From NCBI GenBank assembly GCA_029207755.1, contig JARCOQ010000009.1, forward strand, positions 30,898,914-30,962,913: 64,000 nt of DNA, in the 5' to 3' direction. A model generated the notes under the pieces. That model did no database searches. It was not told the DNA's origin and saw only the letters and a list, made by a program, of their open reading frames with translations. The position numbers and the translations under genes are program-made. Positions 34,062 through 46,640 of the stretch are shown piece after piece; position 1 is the stretch's first letter; every line of letters starts with the position of its first letter. The stretch comes from Chamaea fasciata (taxonomy: Eukaryota > Chordata > Aves > Passeriformes > Sylviidae).

Positions 34062-34690
34062 GTAAGTCGAGGGGCGACGGAGGGATGCGCAGGTGGGGGG
34101 GGATGATGCGGGACCTGCCCTGCCGCGGCTCCTTGGGGCTGCCTCAGCCCGGAGGCTCCCACCCTGCTGGGGTGAGGGCAGGGCTGCGCGGCCGGAGCGG
34201 GAGAGCCTCATCCAGCGAGGGCAAACACCCATCTCCGCCTCCTCTTCCCCATCGGTCCCTGTCGCCGAGCGGAGGAGAGACGGTGACCTCAACTATTGTG
34301 GTGTCGCTTTGAGATGCGGGGTTAATTTGCGAGGGCCAGTAGTGGCAGAAATGCAGCGCTCGGTCTTTTAATATCTGCATATGGTGATGGGTAAAATAAA
34401 GGAACCCGTTAGTATTCCGCTCCTGTGATACTTGGCGCGGGAGAGGCTGCTGCTCCATCTCATTTCCGAGCTCCTTTGGGGGGAGCGGAGTGGTGCTGGG
34501 TGCCTTCCCTGCTGCCTTCTCCCGAGCGCCTCAGCCCTTCAGGCACCGGGGGAGTCCTGCGGAGGGGAGACAGGGAGCTCCTCGCCTTGCAACCGCAAAG
34601 CTGCGGAGAGACACCTTCTCGGGCTCGGAAAGCCCCGGGAACGCTTTGGGAGTGGGATCATGGCAGGAACCAGCAGGGTAACCCCGGTGC

Positions 34691-37600
34691 CCGGCTCCTG
34701 ATAGGTGACGAGACTCTGCTGCCTACCTCTTACACACCCCGGTGATTTTTATCTATCCCTGTGGCTGATGCGAGTCCTGTGTTTGAAATGTTGTGAGAAC
34801 TCGAGGGATGCGCGGTGAGGTCAGCCGTGGGGGCTGGAGCCTGAGCACGGATATTACCTTGGGATGAGCAAGACAGAGGTGTGTGAGTGGTGTCATCTGG
34901 GGGCACACGCCGGGAGAAGCAGGTGCCGGCTTTCCAGCCCCTCTCTGCGCGTTTCGGCAGTGGCCATTAATTATGATTGGATGTTAATTCGGAGGGAGGG
35001 GTGTGGTAGCCGAAGGGCTTTTTGGATGCAAGTCAATTGACTCATTTGGGCCCCGCCGAGGTGTGGGGGGAAGCCCTTGTGTTTGCAAGGCGGGTAGCTC
35101 CCACTCCCATCATCAAAAGTTAAGGTGGAAACATTTCCGCGTCTGTTCCCACCCACCCCCCGACGGGAGGAGGTTCGTGACATATAAATTTCTCAGACTG
35201 CTCTTTGGGCTGTCTGCGTGTTAAGCAAATACGTTTCTCACTTCGACTGAGAACAGTTTTGCTCTCTGATGAGTGGAAACTGGGGAAAAAAAGAGACATT
35301 TAAAAATAAAATCAGACTGTGTAGCTGGAGTGGCAAAGCAAATGTTCCCGAGATCCCACGTAACAAGCTGGGGATGAATGCAAACTGTTCCTGCCGTGTA
35401 ACTTTTCCAAATTCTGCTCTCCCTGAAAAGACGCGATCTCCTCCCGCCTCCCGGCAAAGCCCGGTTTGCATGGATCACGGAAGGGGGATGAGAGTGCTTT
35501 TCCCAGCGCCCTGGAGGGCAACGGGAGCGAGCTGGCGCTGCCGCGGGAGTGACAGCCTTGTCACACGCGTCACCCGGCACCTGCAGCAGGGGCGTGGGAG
35601 CCCACCCTGCTTTCACCTTTCTGTGTGCCAAAGCTTTGCTAAACTTGAGGCAGGCTGCTCCCAAATCGGGGAATAGTGGCTCTCCCCTCTTGCTTCAGCT
35701 GCTGTGGATGTGGCAGGCCCCCTCATGTCCCCCTCTGGAAGGCAGAGTGACTGTAGGTGACACGTGCTTCATTTTCAAGGGAATGGCCGTGGACAGGTAA
35801 AGGGATGCTTAAATCAGGCTTGCTTGTGTTTTTGTTTGAAGTTTCATGTGCCTTTCACATCCTGCTTTTTCTGTAACTTCCCAATGGCAACATGTGCACA
35901 AATCTGGAAAAGTGTTAAGAGTACCTAATTCCTCTGGCAAAATGGGAGTGGTTGGTAGAGCAACCTGCTAAACACCTTCAAAAGTGAGTGCTGGTTTGGT
36001 GTGTGCGTTGCTGGTGAAATGGTACAGTCAGCTTTGTGAGACCATGGTTATCACTCATTCCTCCCCCAATGAAGCATCATATCAGCTGTGTGAATGAACT
36101 TTTCAGAGCCGGGCTCTGACTTTCTGTCCAGAAATGGAAGCCTGAAGCACAAAGTGTTGAGTTGCTGCTGTGTATCCCAGGTATGGATGTGTGGGAGAGC
36201 TTGGAGCTGGTGGCTGTTTGGGACAGCTCCACTGCAGTGCTGGGTGGGCATCTGCTGCAGATGAAGCCTTGTCCTTCAGAAGCTGCTACAGGACTGATTA
36301 AGAGATATGGAGCTTTGCCGGGGCTGACAGAAGGGTATGGATATCAGACAGGAGTTGAACTTGGCTTCTTTTCCCTCAGTTTCCAAATAAACTTCCAAAA
36401 ATTCCTTATGTATTGCTACTGGCCCCTGGACACTTCACAAACCACATTTTTACTTTTAGGGACATATCCTGAAAACGTGGTCTCCCTTGTTTTCTTCTCC
36501 TTTCCTTCTTCCCATGCCTTAGCAGCCTGAAATGAAGATTTACCCCTGGACCCTGGGATTTAAGTACTTGGTTAACAGCTTCAAACGTGGGATGTAAGTT
36601 GTTAAAACTGATCATGGTTAGCAACTTGGTAAAGGAAATGAAACCAGTAGCTGTGCACTTTTCCTTTCATGGCTTTAGTAAACAGGAAAATAACATGAAC
36701 AGTAGCTTTCCCTTTTTTTTTCTTTCCTTTTTTTTTTCTTCATATATATATTTGTGTCTGCATATGGGCCTCTGTCCAGCCAAAATCTGAAAATAGGAAA
36801 GTAAAATGTGGTCTTAGTTCAGTTTTAACAGTAAGTCTGATGTAAAACCATTGGTTTGGCAAAGAGAACCTTTTTAGCCATAAAGGTTGTTTTTTGATCC
36901 TCTTCGTCCAAGCTTGAAGTAAACTTAACGGACTTCTGGCAAAATGAAGCATTGGAGTTTTTTTTGTGTGTGAACCAGCTGTTTTTCTCTTAAACTCAGA
37001 GTACACAGATGAAAACTGATCTGTTAGCAAATTATTATTTACTTCTTGATACTTGAAACATGCAGAGGCATAACTGAATAATGGAAACTTGAAATCTGGA
37101 TCAAGCCAAAATGCTGCTTGAGAATTAAACCTGAATTTGCTTGTTCTGTCCTATTAATGGTTTATGAATTCAGTGTCTGAACCACAGAAAACAGTAGTTA
37201 AAGTGGCAAGGATTATTGCTTAAAATCCTGCAATCAGAGCTTGCTGTTTTAATTAAAAATAACTAATCAACTGATTGATGAAGAGAAAAAAAGTGCCTTG
37301 CAGGTATATATTAATTTTGCTGCTACCAGAGGATTCTATGTGAGGCATTTGTTGATGTGAAGTCTTTTGGGGGAAGAGACGTTGAGTGCCTAAAAAGCTT
37401 GTGCAAGCACAGCAGAGCAGGCTTCTGGGAGAGGAGATGCTCCTGCAGCTTTGCATGCTTAGGTGATTTATTACAAGAGGCTTGACAATCAGCACTAACT
37501 CAGCAGTGGTGGGAAGTAGTTTGTTTTTGGCAGTTCAGGCAGTGGGTGTGACCCCTGGCAGTGGCTTGGGGTGTTCCTGAGCTGTTCGGGCTAGGATGAC

Positions 37601-37970
37601 AGGCTGTTCTTGGACCACTGCATATCTGGCTGGACTTTTATCAGGCTGTAGCTCCAAAGAATGTAGAACAAGTAATTCTGGTAGCAAACCTCTGGAGGAA
37701 GAACTAAACTCACTTAAACGAATGTCTGTTTTGTACATCTAAATCTACTGATCTGACCTCCTTGTGGCCCCTCTGTATGCCCAAAACTCACAGCTTTGTG
37801 TGTGAGAGGGAGAAGGGTGTTCTCCCTGGATTCACTTGGGAAGGGACAGCCAGTAGGGAGAAGGGTGATCTGCAGCTGGAGTGGGGTTGAAGCTGCCTTG
37901 CATCCCTGTGCATTCCCCTGTTGGCAGAAATTCGACCTTGTTAGTGTGATTGCGCTCAATCCTTGGTTGA
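34691..37970. other. Intron-like stretch downstream of the CpG island
   Basis: No CR1 copy or recognisable exon. The first kilobase is still slightly CpG-enriched. A donor-like GGACAG/GTAAAG lies near 35,797, but no convincing matching acceptor and coding frame were found. If the gene starting near 34 kb is real, this is probably part of its first intron. Confidence 0.5.
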
Positions 37971-38130
37971 TCCCAGAATCCCAAAATGGTCTGGGTTGGA
38001 AGAGACCTTAAAGCCTATCCAGTCCCACCCTATGCTGTGGGCAGGGATATCTTCCACTATCCCAGCTTGCTCCAAGCCCTGTCCAACCTGGCCTTGGATC
38101 CTTCCAGGGATTCAGGGGCAGCCACAAAAA
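37971..38130 (-). mobile_element. CR1 LINE 3' fragment, minus strand
   Basis: The minus strand carries about 160 bases of a type B CR1 3' UTR. On the plus strand it starts with the terminal octamer region CCAGAATCCCAAAATGG, followed by GGGTTGGAAGAGACCTTAAA and, near 38,100, the block AGGGGCAGCCACA, where it stops. It is severely 5'-truncated. Confidence 0.88.
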
Positions 38131-38832
38131 GTTAAGGAGCTACTTTAGAGGTTCCAGGGTGCAGCAAACCCCAGCACTGCTGAACTGGGATGAGCAAGGG
38201 CACTCCTCTGCTCTCTGACTGTGGGAAAGGCAGGGGAAGGTGTCAATTTTTGTTTGTTTGAGCTGCACTGGAGGAACTTTGTCTCTGCTGGGAACCTCTT
38301 GCAGGGACTTTAGCAAGCAGTTAGAGGCCCAAACAGATGAGTGGTGGGCCTCAATTAGGAAGCTGCAGCTGCTGTGACAGCAGAGCTGGGATGAGCCAGG
38401 TGTCAGTCGTACTCTCCCAGCCTGTGGATGAACCCCTTGCCTGAGCTGTGCTGGTTCATACTGGGAATTACCACTGGGAAATAACACTCCAGAGGGAATT
38501 TGCATCAGTGGCATCAAGATTGCAATCATAGCCTAAAGGTGAACAGAGGAATTCTGGGCTGTCTTCCAGTTTTCCTTGGAACTCCAAACAAACCAAGCTT
38601 GCCTGTCCTGGATGTTTGCCTGAGGAAGGGCCGTGGACTGCTGTCCTTCTCCACTCTGCTTTGTCTGTCATGAAACAGTGCCCTGCAACACAGAAAAAAG
38701 ACAGTTCTGGTTCAAATAAATTCCCTGGAATAGTGCAGTCTGAAGGGCAAGGAAAAAAGAGCAACAGAGGGAGGTTCAAAGGGAAGTGCCACAAAGGCTG
38801 CAGCTGTTTTCTGTCACTGAAATGCACCCTTA

Positions 38833-38847
38833 TTTTTTTTTTTTTTT
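38833..38847. repeat. Poly-T tract (15 T)
   Basis: Fifteen uninterrupted T residues follow a short A/T-rich lead. This is a simple homopolymer. Confidence 0.85.
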
Positions 38848-39563
38848 AGTTTAGTTCATATGCTTCATTTTCTAACCCGAACAAACCATTTGAGGTATTG
38901 AGAGAAGTGAGGTAAAAAAGCAAAGCTGACTGATTAAAGCTGGTAGAAGGATTTCTGGGAGCTGTTTGGGAAAGATACAAGGAGAAAAATACTCCTGGTA
39001 AAAGCATTTTGAGGAGCCATCTTAGTAAGAGGATAGAGTCCTTTCGAAAGTAAAGATTATGCTTAAGAGCTGAAATGCTGCTCTGGTTGAAGTGATTTAA
39101 TTAGTGGGTGACAAGCATACAACCACTGCTTTTACCAGTGCTTGTTATTAATTTGGTGGTTGGGCAGTCAGATTTGGATAAGAGTTTGTGCCAAAAATAG
39201 CTTTGTTTTTCCAGAAGTACACATTAGCATGCATTTCTACTTAAAACCAGTCCAAATAATTCTGTATTTAATGGCTTAGGACCCAGGTTGTAAGAAGGAA
39301 GGTGTGAATAGCAGTGCCTGAAGAGCTGGGAGGGCTGTGTGATAAGGGTTGGTGCTATGATATGTCCATTTTCCAAATTTCTGATTGTAACTGGGGAATC
39401 TTCCTGCACAGCCAGGTTGTTGAATTCACTTTGTTCATGTGCTGACTGCTGTATTTACTTCATTCATGTGGTTCCTTCTTACATATTTTAAACAGATAAA
39501 AATACTCCTTTTATTCCCATTCAAATTGTGTTTCAGTATCCAGCCATTGGGGGGTTTTAGTGA

Positions 39564-39589
39564 TTTTTTTTTTTTTTTTTTTTTTTTTT
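39564..39589. repeat. Poly-T tract (26 T)
   Basis: Twenty-six consecutive T residues lie between GTGA and GGGTGAGAG. No adjoining retrotransposon is recognised that would explain it as a poly(A) tail, so it is listed as a simple homopolymer. The count may be imprecise in an assembly. Confidence 0.9.
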
Positions 39590-40194
39590 GGGTGAGAGAT
39601 ACAACTGCAATCTGTAACGTTGCATTTCATGTGGTGCTTTTCACGAAACATGAATACTAATCCCAGTGTGAAGAGTAATTTAAATGGCTGATTGCAGCAT
39701 TTTCAGTTTCCCCCTCTGTACCTGGAGAAGCAGTGCTCCTGCCTCAGTGGGTGTTGTCTCCCACTGGGCACTTCCATGGTTGATTTTGGCAACAGGGAGA
39801 GAACTCTTGTGATCTGATGATCTGGGTGTGCTGGGAATTAGCCCATGGGAATGCTCCACATGGATATTGTGACCTCTGTGCCATCTCCTAGCACTGTGTG
39901 AGTGTATAACTCCAGTTTTCTCTGGTATCCATGTTATGGGAAACAGCATCATTCAAAGCCAACAGTTCTACTGAGATGTCAGGACATTCCTTGGACTGGC
40001 AGCTCCAAACACTGCTGGGGTGAAATCAGGCAGCTTTGTGCTCCCTCCTTACAGATCTGGGTGTGAACTTGGCCTGTTTACAGAGCTGTTTCCCCAGTCA
40101 AGCAAACACCCCTTCCCCTGCTCCCATCACAGGAGCTGTTCACACTTCAGGGATGGATTTTACAGCACTGGGCAGGTGGCACTTGGATTATGGG

Positions 40195-40272
40195 TTGGAA
40201 GTCGGCTTGGCAGGGTTGGATTTGCAGCTAGATTTTGATCTTGGAGGTCTTTTCCAACCAGGATTCTATGGT
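40195..40272 (+). mobile_element. Old CR1 LINE 3' terminal fragment
   Basis: A short, diverged remnant of a CR1 end on the plus strand. The diagnostic part is GATCTTGGAGGTCTTTTCCAACC followed by the octamer-like AGGATTCTATGG near 40,260-40,272. Upstream similarity fades within 80 bases. Confidence 0.7.
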
Positions 40273-42687
40273 CGTGATTGCTGTCATGATTGTGGAGAAA
40301 AGGAATCTTTTTCTAGAGAGAGAAATCCATTATGGCCTTTTGGGAGTGGGAGAAAAGGCAAACATTGTTGATGTGGTTTTGGTTGAGCTTTCATTAAACT
40401 CTTTATTGAGTGATTCCTCTAAACAGCAAATATTTGAGTGTGGCTACACTCCATGGTTACATTCTTGAGCACTATGGTAGATCCTTATTCCCAAGATTCT
40501 CCCCTGAACAGAACTGTGCTTCACCCAGAAAACTGAATTCATGGATTATGAACTTCTCTGGGTTTTTTTCTTCCAGTTTTTACACTTGGGTAATATCCAA
40601 GCTTGAAATAACTTGGGAACCTTTGGTTTCTGGTGGTGTGTTCAACAACACAGAATAACTTGTAGCTTTCTTTTCTGCTTTTGTCTGCAAACAGAGATTG
40701 CAAGTTTGAGGAAACTGTGAGGCAGCACAGTGGAAATAATTAGAATATGGTGTATTTAATTTAACTTGTTGCATCTAGAATGAGTGCAAACTAGAAATGA
40801 AACCCGCACTCTAATGGAATTAGGTTGTGACACTTTAGTGCCATGTGGATGACAAGGAAAAATGAACAACTTGATGCAGAAATAGATTGCCTTTGAATTT
40901 TTTTTTTTTTTCATTTCCTGTCAAAGAAAGGGGAGGGAGATAGATGTGTGAGCACAAGATAAATTCAAAGAAGCACTGACTGGTTTCTGAATCCATTTAG
41001 CTTATGGAGTTTCAAGTTATTTAACATTCACAAATAGGATCTTTAAATCTCTCAAGAGCAGTCTGAACTCTGTTACTCAGATGTCCACTAGAATGAATTT
41101 GTTCATAATGATGAAATTGCTGCAGTTTTGATAGTCAAGGAGCTTTCCAGGACTCTCATTTTGCTAAAGTTGCTGGACTTTTTCCTTTTTAGGTGCCCAG
41201 ATCAATCATAGAGCAGATGATAATCTTATTCAGCAGCCTTCCTTTACTACTTTTTCACATTTTTTTTTTTTTACTTTCTGAGAGCAATGCCTTTCATTGG
41301 AATAAAACTTGGAGTTCAGAAAAAAAAATCTTTTAACATTTAATGTGAAACAAGGTTATTTGCATAAGTCCTTATACCTGAGGAAGATCTGGATAAACGC
41401 ACCCAGTGAGTTTCAGATGGTTTTGGTTTTTGAGGCTGTACAGCCTTGAATAAAATACAATTCATGACTGGTGAACCATGGGCCTTGTAAAAATCACTTC
41501 GTATTTTGAGAAACTCCAGGGCATGAAAACAAAGTTGGAGTAGAAGTGCACAGCCCCCGGGAATTCCTCAGCAGCCTCTGTGGTGTCCTTGTACCTGGCA
41601 GCCCCCTTGGGAAGCAGAGGAGGGAGAGGGGAAAGGCTTCTGGTGGGTGATGTTTCTCCTTTCTGCTGTTGCACTGGATTTATCCAGAGGTTTCTGTGGA
41701 TGAGGGAAATTCAGCAATATGGCAACTAGAGCAGGATAGGAAAGCTGGCCACCCTTGTGGCCTTTTCTCATCTGGGAAGGAAGCTGTGGGGACTGAAAGT
41801 ACTGAATAGATGAATCAGGCTGCTCATGAAATTCATAATAGATGGAAGCTTTGTCCACTGGCACTGCAACTCACTTCCCTTTGGGCTTTATTTCTTCCTG
41901 ATCATAACTTCGAACAGCAGTGAGGCAGTGCAGGACAGTGCCAGCATGGCCTCATTGAAAGGAAAGGGCAGAGGATTATTGTAATACCTTAAAAACCCTC
42001 TTTTTGGGGGAGTTTACAATGATCTCCCTTAGAGTTTTTGACAATGTTCCTATTCTAATATCTTTGAAGGCAGATTACAAAAAAAAAAAAAAAATCCTCC
42101 AGCTACTAAGGGAGTCTCAAACTAAAGGGATTCATCCATCAGAAATATGGATGTTACGTCCTCTTGCCCTCCCACAATTTTCAGGATGGTGACAAGTTTA
42201 TGACTTGGGCTGCCAGCCACAGAGGATGTCATTGAGGGCATGAAATTCCAAGTTCTTTCCAAGGATATCCTTGTGTAACTCCTGTGAAAGAAATGAGCGG
42301 GTGTTTTGGTGGCACAGCAGGTAACAGTGATGCCCAGGCTACTGCAAAATGAACTCAGTCTTTTGAGCCATGCACATGTGATAAAAGTTGGGACTTTTTG
42401 GATAGAAAAGGATCTGTTCAGGGCAATTGTTGGACTGGTTTGAAAAAAATTCTGAACTGAAATGATGCTGGCACTGGTGGTGCCAGAGTTTAGTCCCTGT
42501 GTGCTGAGAAGAGGTGGTGGTTTGGTGGGGACGTGCAAAGCTGAAGAGAAAGTGTCACGTTGCTGGAAAATTTTTCCAATCCTAAATTTGCATTGAGTAA
42601 CCTGAATGTTGCTGTAGAATTCTTCTGTCTGTGTGTTTTAGAGTGAAGCAAGTCTTTAACTTGGTGTTAAAACCAACAGCTACAGTT
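40273..42687. other. Non-coding stretch
   Basis: No exon or mobile element recognised. Simple tracts include T14 at about 40,898-40,911 and A16 at 42,079-42,094. Open frames up to about 138 codons lie on overlapping strands and show no recognisable similarity. Confidence 0.5.
42079..42094. repeat. Poly-A tract (16 A)
   Basis: Sixteen consecutive A residues. The upstream sequence does not resemble a known retroposed element or processed transcript, so it is treated as a simple tract. Confidence 0.85.
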
Positions 42688-42905
42688 CATGGAATCCCAG
42701 AATGGTTTGGGTTGGAAGGGACCTTAAAACCCATCCAGTGCCATGGGCAGGGACACACTATCCCAGGCTGCTCCAAGCCCCAGTGTCCAACCTGGCCTTG
42801 GACTTCCAGGGATCCAGGGGCAGCCACAGCTGCTGTGGGCACCCTGTGCAAGGGTCTGCCCACCAGCATTTCCTTCCTAAAATTCCATCTAATCTAATGC
42901 CCTGC
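42688..42905 (-). mobile_element. CR1 LINE 3' fragment, minus strand
   Basis: About 218 bases of a type B CR1 3' UTR in reverse orientation. The plus strand shows the terminal region GGAATCCCAGAATGGTTTGG, then the AGGGACCTTAAAACCCATCC block, and the fragment stops after the AAATTCCATCTAATCTAATG block. There is no ORF. Confidence 0.9.
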
Positions 42906-45900
42906 TCCTGTCTCTGCACTCAAACATCTCTTTCCCCGTGACAGTAACATCTTCACCTCGCTGATGGAATGCTTGAGGTACTCTGGGAGATGTCCAGGGT
43001 CCTGAAACGGCAGAACTTCGGTCACTCAGCAAGGAGAGGGTCCCTGAGACAGGAACATCTACCTGAGGTTCACCGAGAAATGTGTCCAGTGGGACTGTGC
43101 AATCTTGGAAAAAACAGTTCCTTTCCAAGACAAAAACTTTGGAGGTGGTTCATTGCAATTATCTGTTTCCCTATAATATCTGCTGGAATTCTGCTTTTTG
43201 GGATTTAGTGGGAAACTACCTTCTGTCTCCTGATACAGGTGAATGCGTGCACATGCTCCAGGTCTGTCTGAGTAGAGGGGCATTTATTTGTACTGCAAAA
43301 GAAATGAGTATTTTTTGATTAAGTGTTGTTGTAGAAAAGGTGCACACAGGTTTTAATTTTAAGACCAATGTAGATCAATCTAGTCAACCAACATTTGTTT
43401 GCAGTTCTTGTACTGCTATATATGATCTTTTAGCAAAATCACTTGCAGCTTAATATTACATGGGAAATTAAGAGTAATGAAATCCATCACTGAGGTCCTG
43501 TTGTGAGCAGCAGACAGGCTGAAACTCTTGTTAATGTGCTGGTTTACTCACAGAAACGCTCTTTCCCTTTCACTCAGTCTCCTGATCAAATTTTAACAGG
43601 AGGTTTGACATTTACATGACATTCACATCTGTAGGAACACTGTTTCCTTTTCCCCACTGCTCCGTTTTCTCAGAGTTAACATTCTGCTGGAAGCAGTGAG
43701 AGGGATTGGAGAAGGGAGCCCAGCAGGAAAAGATCACTGTAATAAATTGGTTGTGCTCTCCAGGCTGGCTACAACTATTTTAGCCTTCTGGAGGGGTGGG
43801 GAAAAGGCTTTAACCCATGAATTGGTGGCAGGTTTTGTGGCATTATCCAACAGATTACCTGGTCGTGGACCCCTTGTTGCTTTTAGTGGAAGGAATTTTG
43901 CAGCATTAGGAATAACATGCTGCTTGCTGGTGGTATGGATTTGGATGAGGCTGTGGGGCTCAAGAATTTGAGAAGGAGCTGGAAACCTGGGATGAGGCTC
44001 AGGGAAGGATGAGGGTGGATGATGCTCAGCTGACTGGAGACCTTGGAAGGGGGCAGGGATGAGCCACGGGCAATGTGTTGCTCACAGTGTTGAGGAACAA
44101 CGGGAGCTCCAACAGCACTTCCCATTTTACCTGGTTTTACAGCTATATCCACTGTGAGTGCCTAAATGCTCTCCAGAGCCTTCTAAAAGCCATGGAGTCA
44201 CTTTTAGCTTTGGCTCTGCTCAGTTCAGACCTGATAGAGGGGTGTGTGTTCCATGGGCATGCAGGAGTGGAATGGTATGCATGGAAAATGGGAGGCATTC
44301 CTCTGCTGGAGATGTCTTGTTGCATGCAAAGGAGGAAGGACATGGAAACGTGGAAGTTTGGATGTGAAATCTGAAACAGGCACTTGAAGGAGTGCAGCTG
44401 CCCTGAGCATCACCAATACCAGGCTCAGAAGGATTAATCTACATTGCCATATAAGATAAAGCTTTATTTTCAGATGTTTCTATTTCCCCAGTGTGATGGG
44501 TACAGCCTTTCTGGGGAGCTCTATGCCAACCTTGCCCTCCTGTATGTTTTTTAATAACTGTGTATATGATTCAGTCTTGTTTGTAATTCCATCATAACAA
44601 TATCATGTCTGTCAGGTGGATTTAGAGGATGAATTAGCAGCACCTCAACTTTAAAAAAAATGCATCCAAATGAAGCTACTTAAAAATAAAAATCCATATG
44701 TTTCCCAGATCACAGGGTCTAGAGTTGTTGGCAGTGGCTTGTTCTCCTGTGGTTAGTATGGAATCATTTAGACATTTTAGCTGACCCATCCTTATATAAT
44801 TTCAGGCAGGCCATGAACTTGAAATTTTGTTAAGAAAAGGAAGTGAGCTTTGCTGGTAGGTCTCAAGATAGGTAATCATTTTATCCTTTTTTCTCCCTCT
44901 TTTCAATCCCATTGCAACACATAGCAAGTGTGTTGTTCCATTGCTGTTATATCTCCTTCCACAGAAAGTAAAAAAATAAAACCACCTTTGTATACTTAGA
45001 AGTGTCAGAGCTGCAAGGAATTGGCTGCATTGTGCAGTGATGTCAGTTGGGAGGTGGTGAAGCACAACTAATGAATTTAGGACTCTGAAATCAGTTATAA
45101 TGAGGGACTCAGAACCTGGAAAATTATTTTTGAGAACTGTTAGAAGCAAACCCAGGGGTTCTCACCTGCGAGGATGGATGTTGACTCCAGGGTAGGCAGG
45201 CATGTCTAATGGCAAAAGATTGGTCATTAGATTTTAATCTGCTGGGGTTGATGTGCATCCTGGCTCCTTTGGAAATGGATGGAATTAGGCAGCAGGAGGT
45301 AAAAACTGGATCTCTCTTCAAATGTGTTCTTAGGTAGTGGTCCAAAGTCTTGTTCCCTGTGTTCTGTGACATCCCTGCTTTTTCAAAGAGTTGTTCTGCT
45401 TTTTCAAGTAATGAAGGCTTTAGCTTCTTGTTTTGCTTTTGTATAAAAACCTGAATTTTTTCTTGGGCTTAAAAAAGAAAAAAAAAATAAATGAAGAAAA
45501 CCAAGACTTTCTGCAGTTTTTGAAACAAGATGATAAAAAAGAAAATGTGGAGCACTGGCCTGTGACAGCAGAAGCCTTGACAGGGTCTTTCCAAGAGATC
45601 CCTTATCAGCCAGCCTCCTGTCCTGGGTTCCTCCAAAGGCATTTTGGAAGGCTCTGCTCTGATCACCTGTGCCCTGCTCCTTGGTGAGCTCTGTCTCCTT
45701 TCTGCCTCTCCAGTGGTCATTTAGAAAATCCTGTCCTTCAAGTGCTCAAATAAACAAGTGGCTTTGTTGTTAAAATTCTCATGGGAATTTAGTGCTTGAG
45801 GGGACCATTGAGCCTGCCTGGCTGAACATTCCCTCTCACAAAAACAAAGCATGTCACGGGTAATATTCCCTCTTCTTAGCCAAAGGCTGATTGCTCAAAT

Positions 45901-46374
45901 TACTCTGCCTATCTCTTACAATTTATGCTTATTTAAGACCCATATTTTCGCATTTGTTATTGTGCCATCGTTGTCCTTTTGCTGAAGTAGTTTCTTGCCC
46001 TCTTTGGTGTCCCCTGCTTCTACAATATGTTCTGGAGAGAGGGATTATGTTGCCTTTTTTTTTGCCCGTGGTTTCCCAGAGTGAGCAACCACCCTCTTGT
46101 GAGACTTGCTTTGCTTCCGGCGTCATCAAAAGGTGTGAGCTGAGGTTTCATCTGGGGCTTGAGGATTTTCTGCATTTAAGGACTTGTTAAATTAAAAAAA
46201 ACCAACCAAACAAAAAAAAACCCCTCAGTGTTTTGGACCTGTGTGGGCAGTATGCAAATGTGTTATTCCCAAGGATTAAACTAAACGATTTCCCCTAACA
46301 TTTGTAGTGAGGAAAGTGTGGCTTCTGAGGGTTGGGGGAGCATTGTCAGAGGAGAGTTCAGCAGGAACTGCAGA
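42906..46374. other. Non-coding stretch
   Basis: About 3.5 kb without a recognisable gene or element. There is an A-rich stretch at about 45,470-45,490 and only short open frames. Confidence 0.5.
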
Positions 46375-46640
46375 GGTAGGGCAGGAGAGAATGGATTCAA
46401 ACTGAGAGTAGGTCTAGATCAGATATTAGCAGGAAGTTCTTCCAGTTCCTCACCACCCACACAGGGTGCCCAGAGAAGCTGTGGCTGCCCCTGGATCCCT
46501 GGCAGTGTCCAAGGCCAGGCTGGACAGGGCTTGGAGCAGCCTGGGATAGTGGAAGGTGTCCCTGCCCATGGCAAGGAGTGGGACTGGATGGGCTTTAAGG
46601 TGTTTTCCTACCCAAACCATTCCATGATTCCAAAGTGCTG
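46375..46640 (+). mobile_element. CR1 LINE 3' UTR fragment, plus strand
   Basis: A type B CR1 3' UTR, with GATTCAAACTGAGAGTAGGT, then GGTGCCCAGAGAAGCTGTGG, and finally CCATTCCATGATTCC near 46,635. It closely matches the outer element at 20.3-20.56 kb. The ORF is absent. Confidence 0.9.

Larger units (their letters stand above)
31820..34690. promoter_or_regulatory. CpG island, likely promoter of a plus-strand gene
   Basis: The block is strikingly rich in G+C and in undepleted CpG compared with everything else in the window. There are two peaks, about 31,820-32,420 and 33,060-34,330, with a weaker extension to about 34,690. GC boxes GGGCGG lie at 33,291-33,296, 33,620-33,625 and 33,934-33,939, and an inverted CCAAT box (ATTGG) at 32,536-32,540. 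No convincing TATA box lies near the second peak, as is usual for such promoters. Plus-strand splice donors occur in it (see the candidate exon). I looked for but did not see similarly good donors on the minus strand. In vertebrates such islands usually mark promoters of housekeeping or developmental genes. Several long open frames of 180-320 codons on both strands reflect base composition and are not called as genes. Confidence 0.85.
38131..40194. other. Non-coding stretch with T homopolymers
   Basis: No gene recognised. It includes a T15 tract at 38,833-38,847 and a T26 tract at 39,564-39,589. Open frames reach about 130 codons on both strands in overlapping positions, without recognisable similarity. 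Confidence 0.5.

Noticed and set aside
33338..34312. 324-codon plus-strand open frame across the CpG island, with other long frames of 180-270 codons on both strands
   Set aside because: GC-rich DNA has few stop codons, and all frames are open here. The product is Arg/Pro/Ala/Gly low complexity with a polyphenylalanine string from the T22 tract, and it runs across a strong splice donor.
39564..39589. T26 tract as the poly(A) tail of a minus-strand retroposed gene
   Set aside because: The adjacent sequence on the tail's upstream side shows no coding similarity or target-site duplication that I could recognise.
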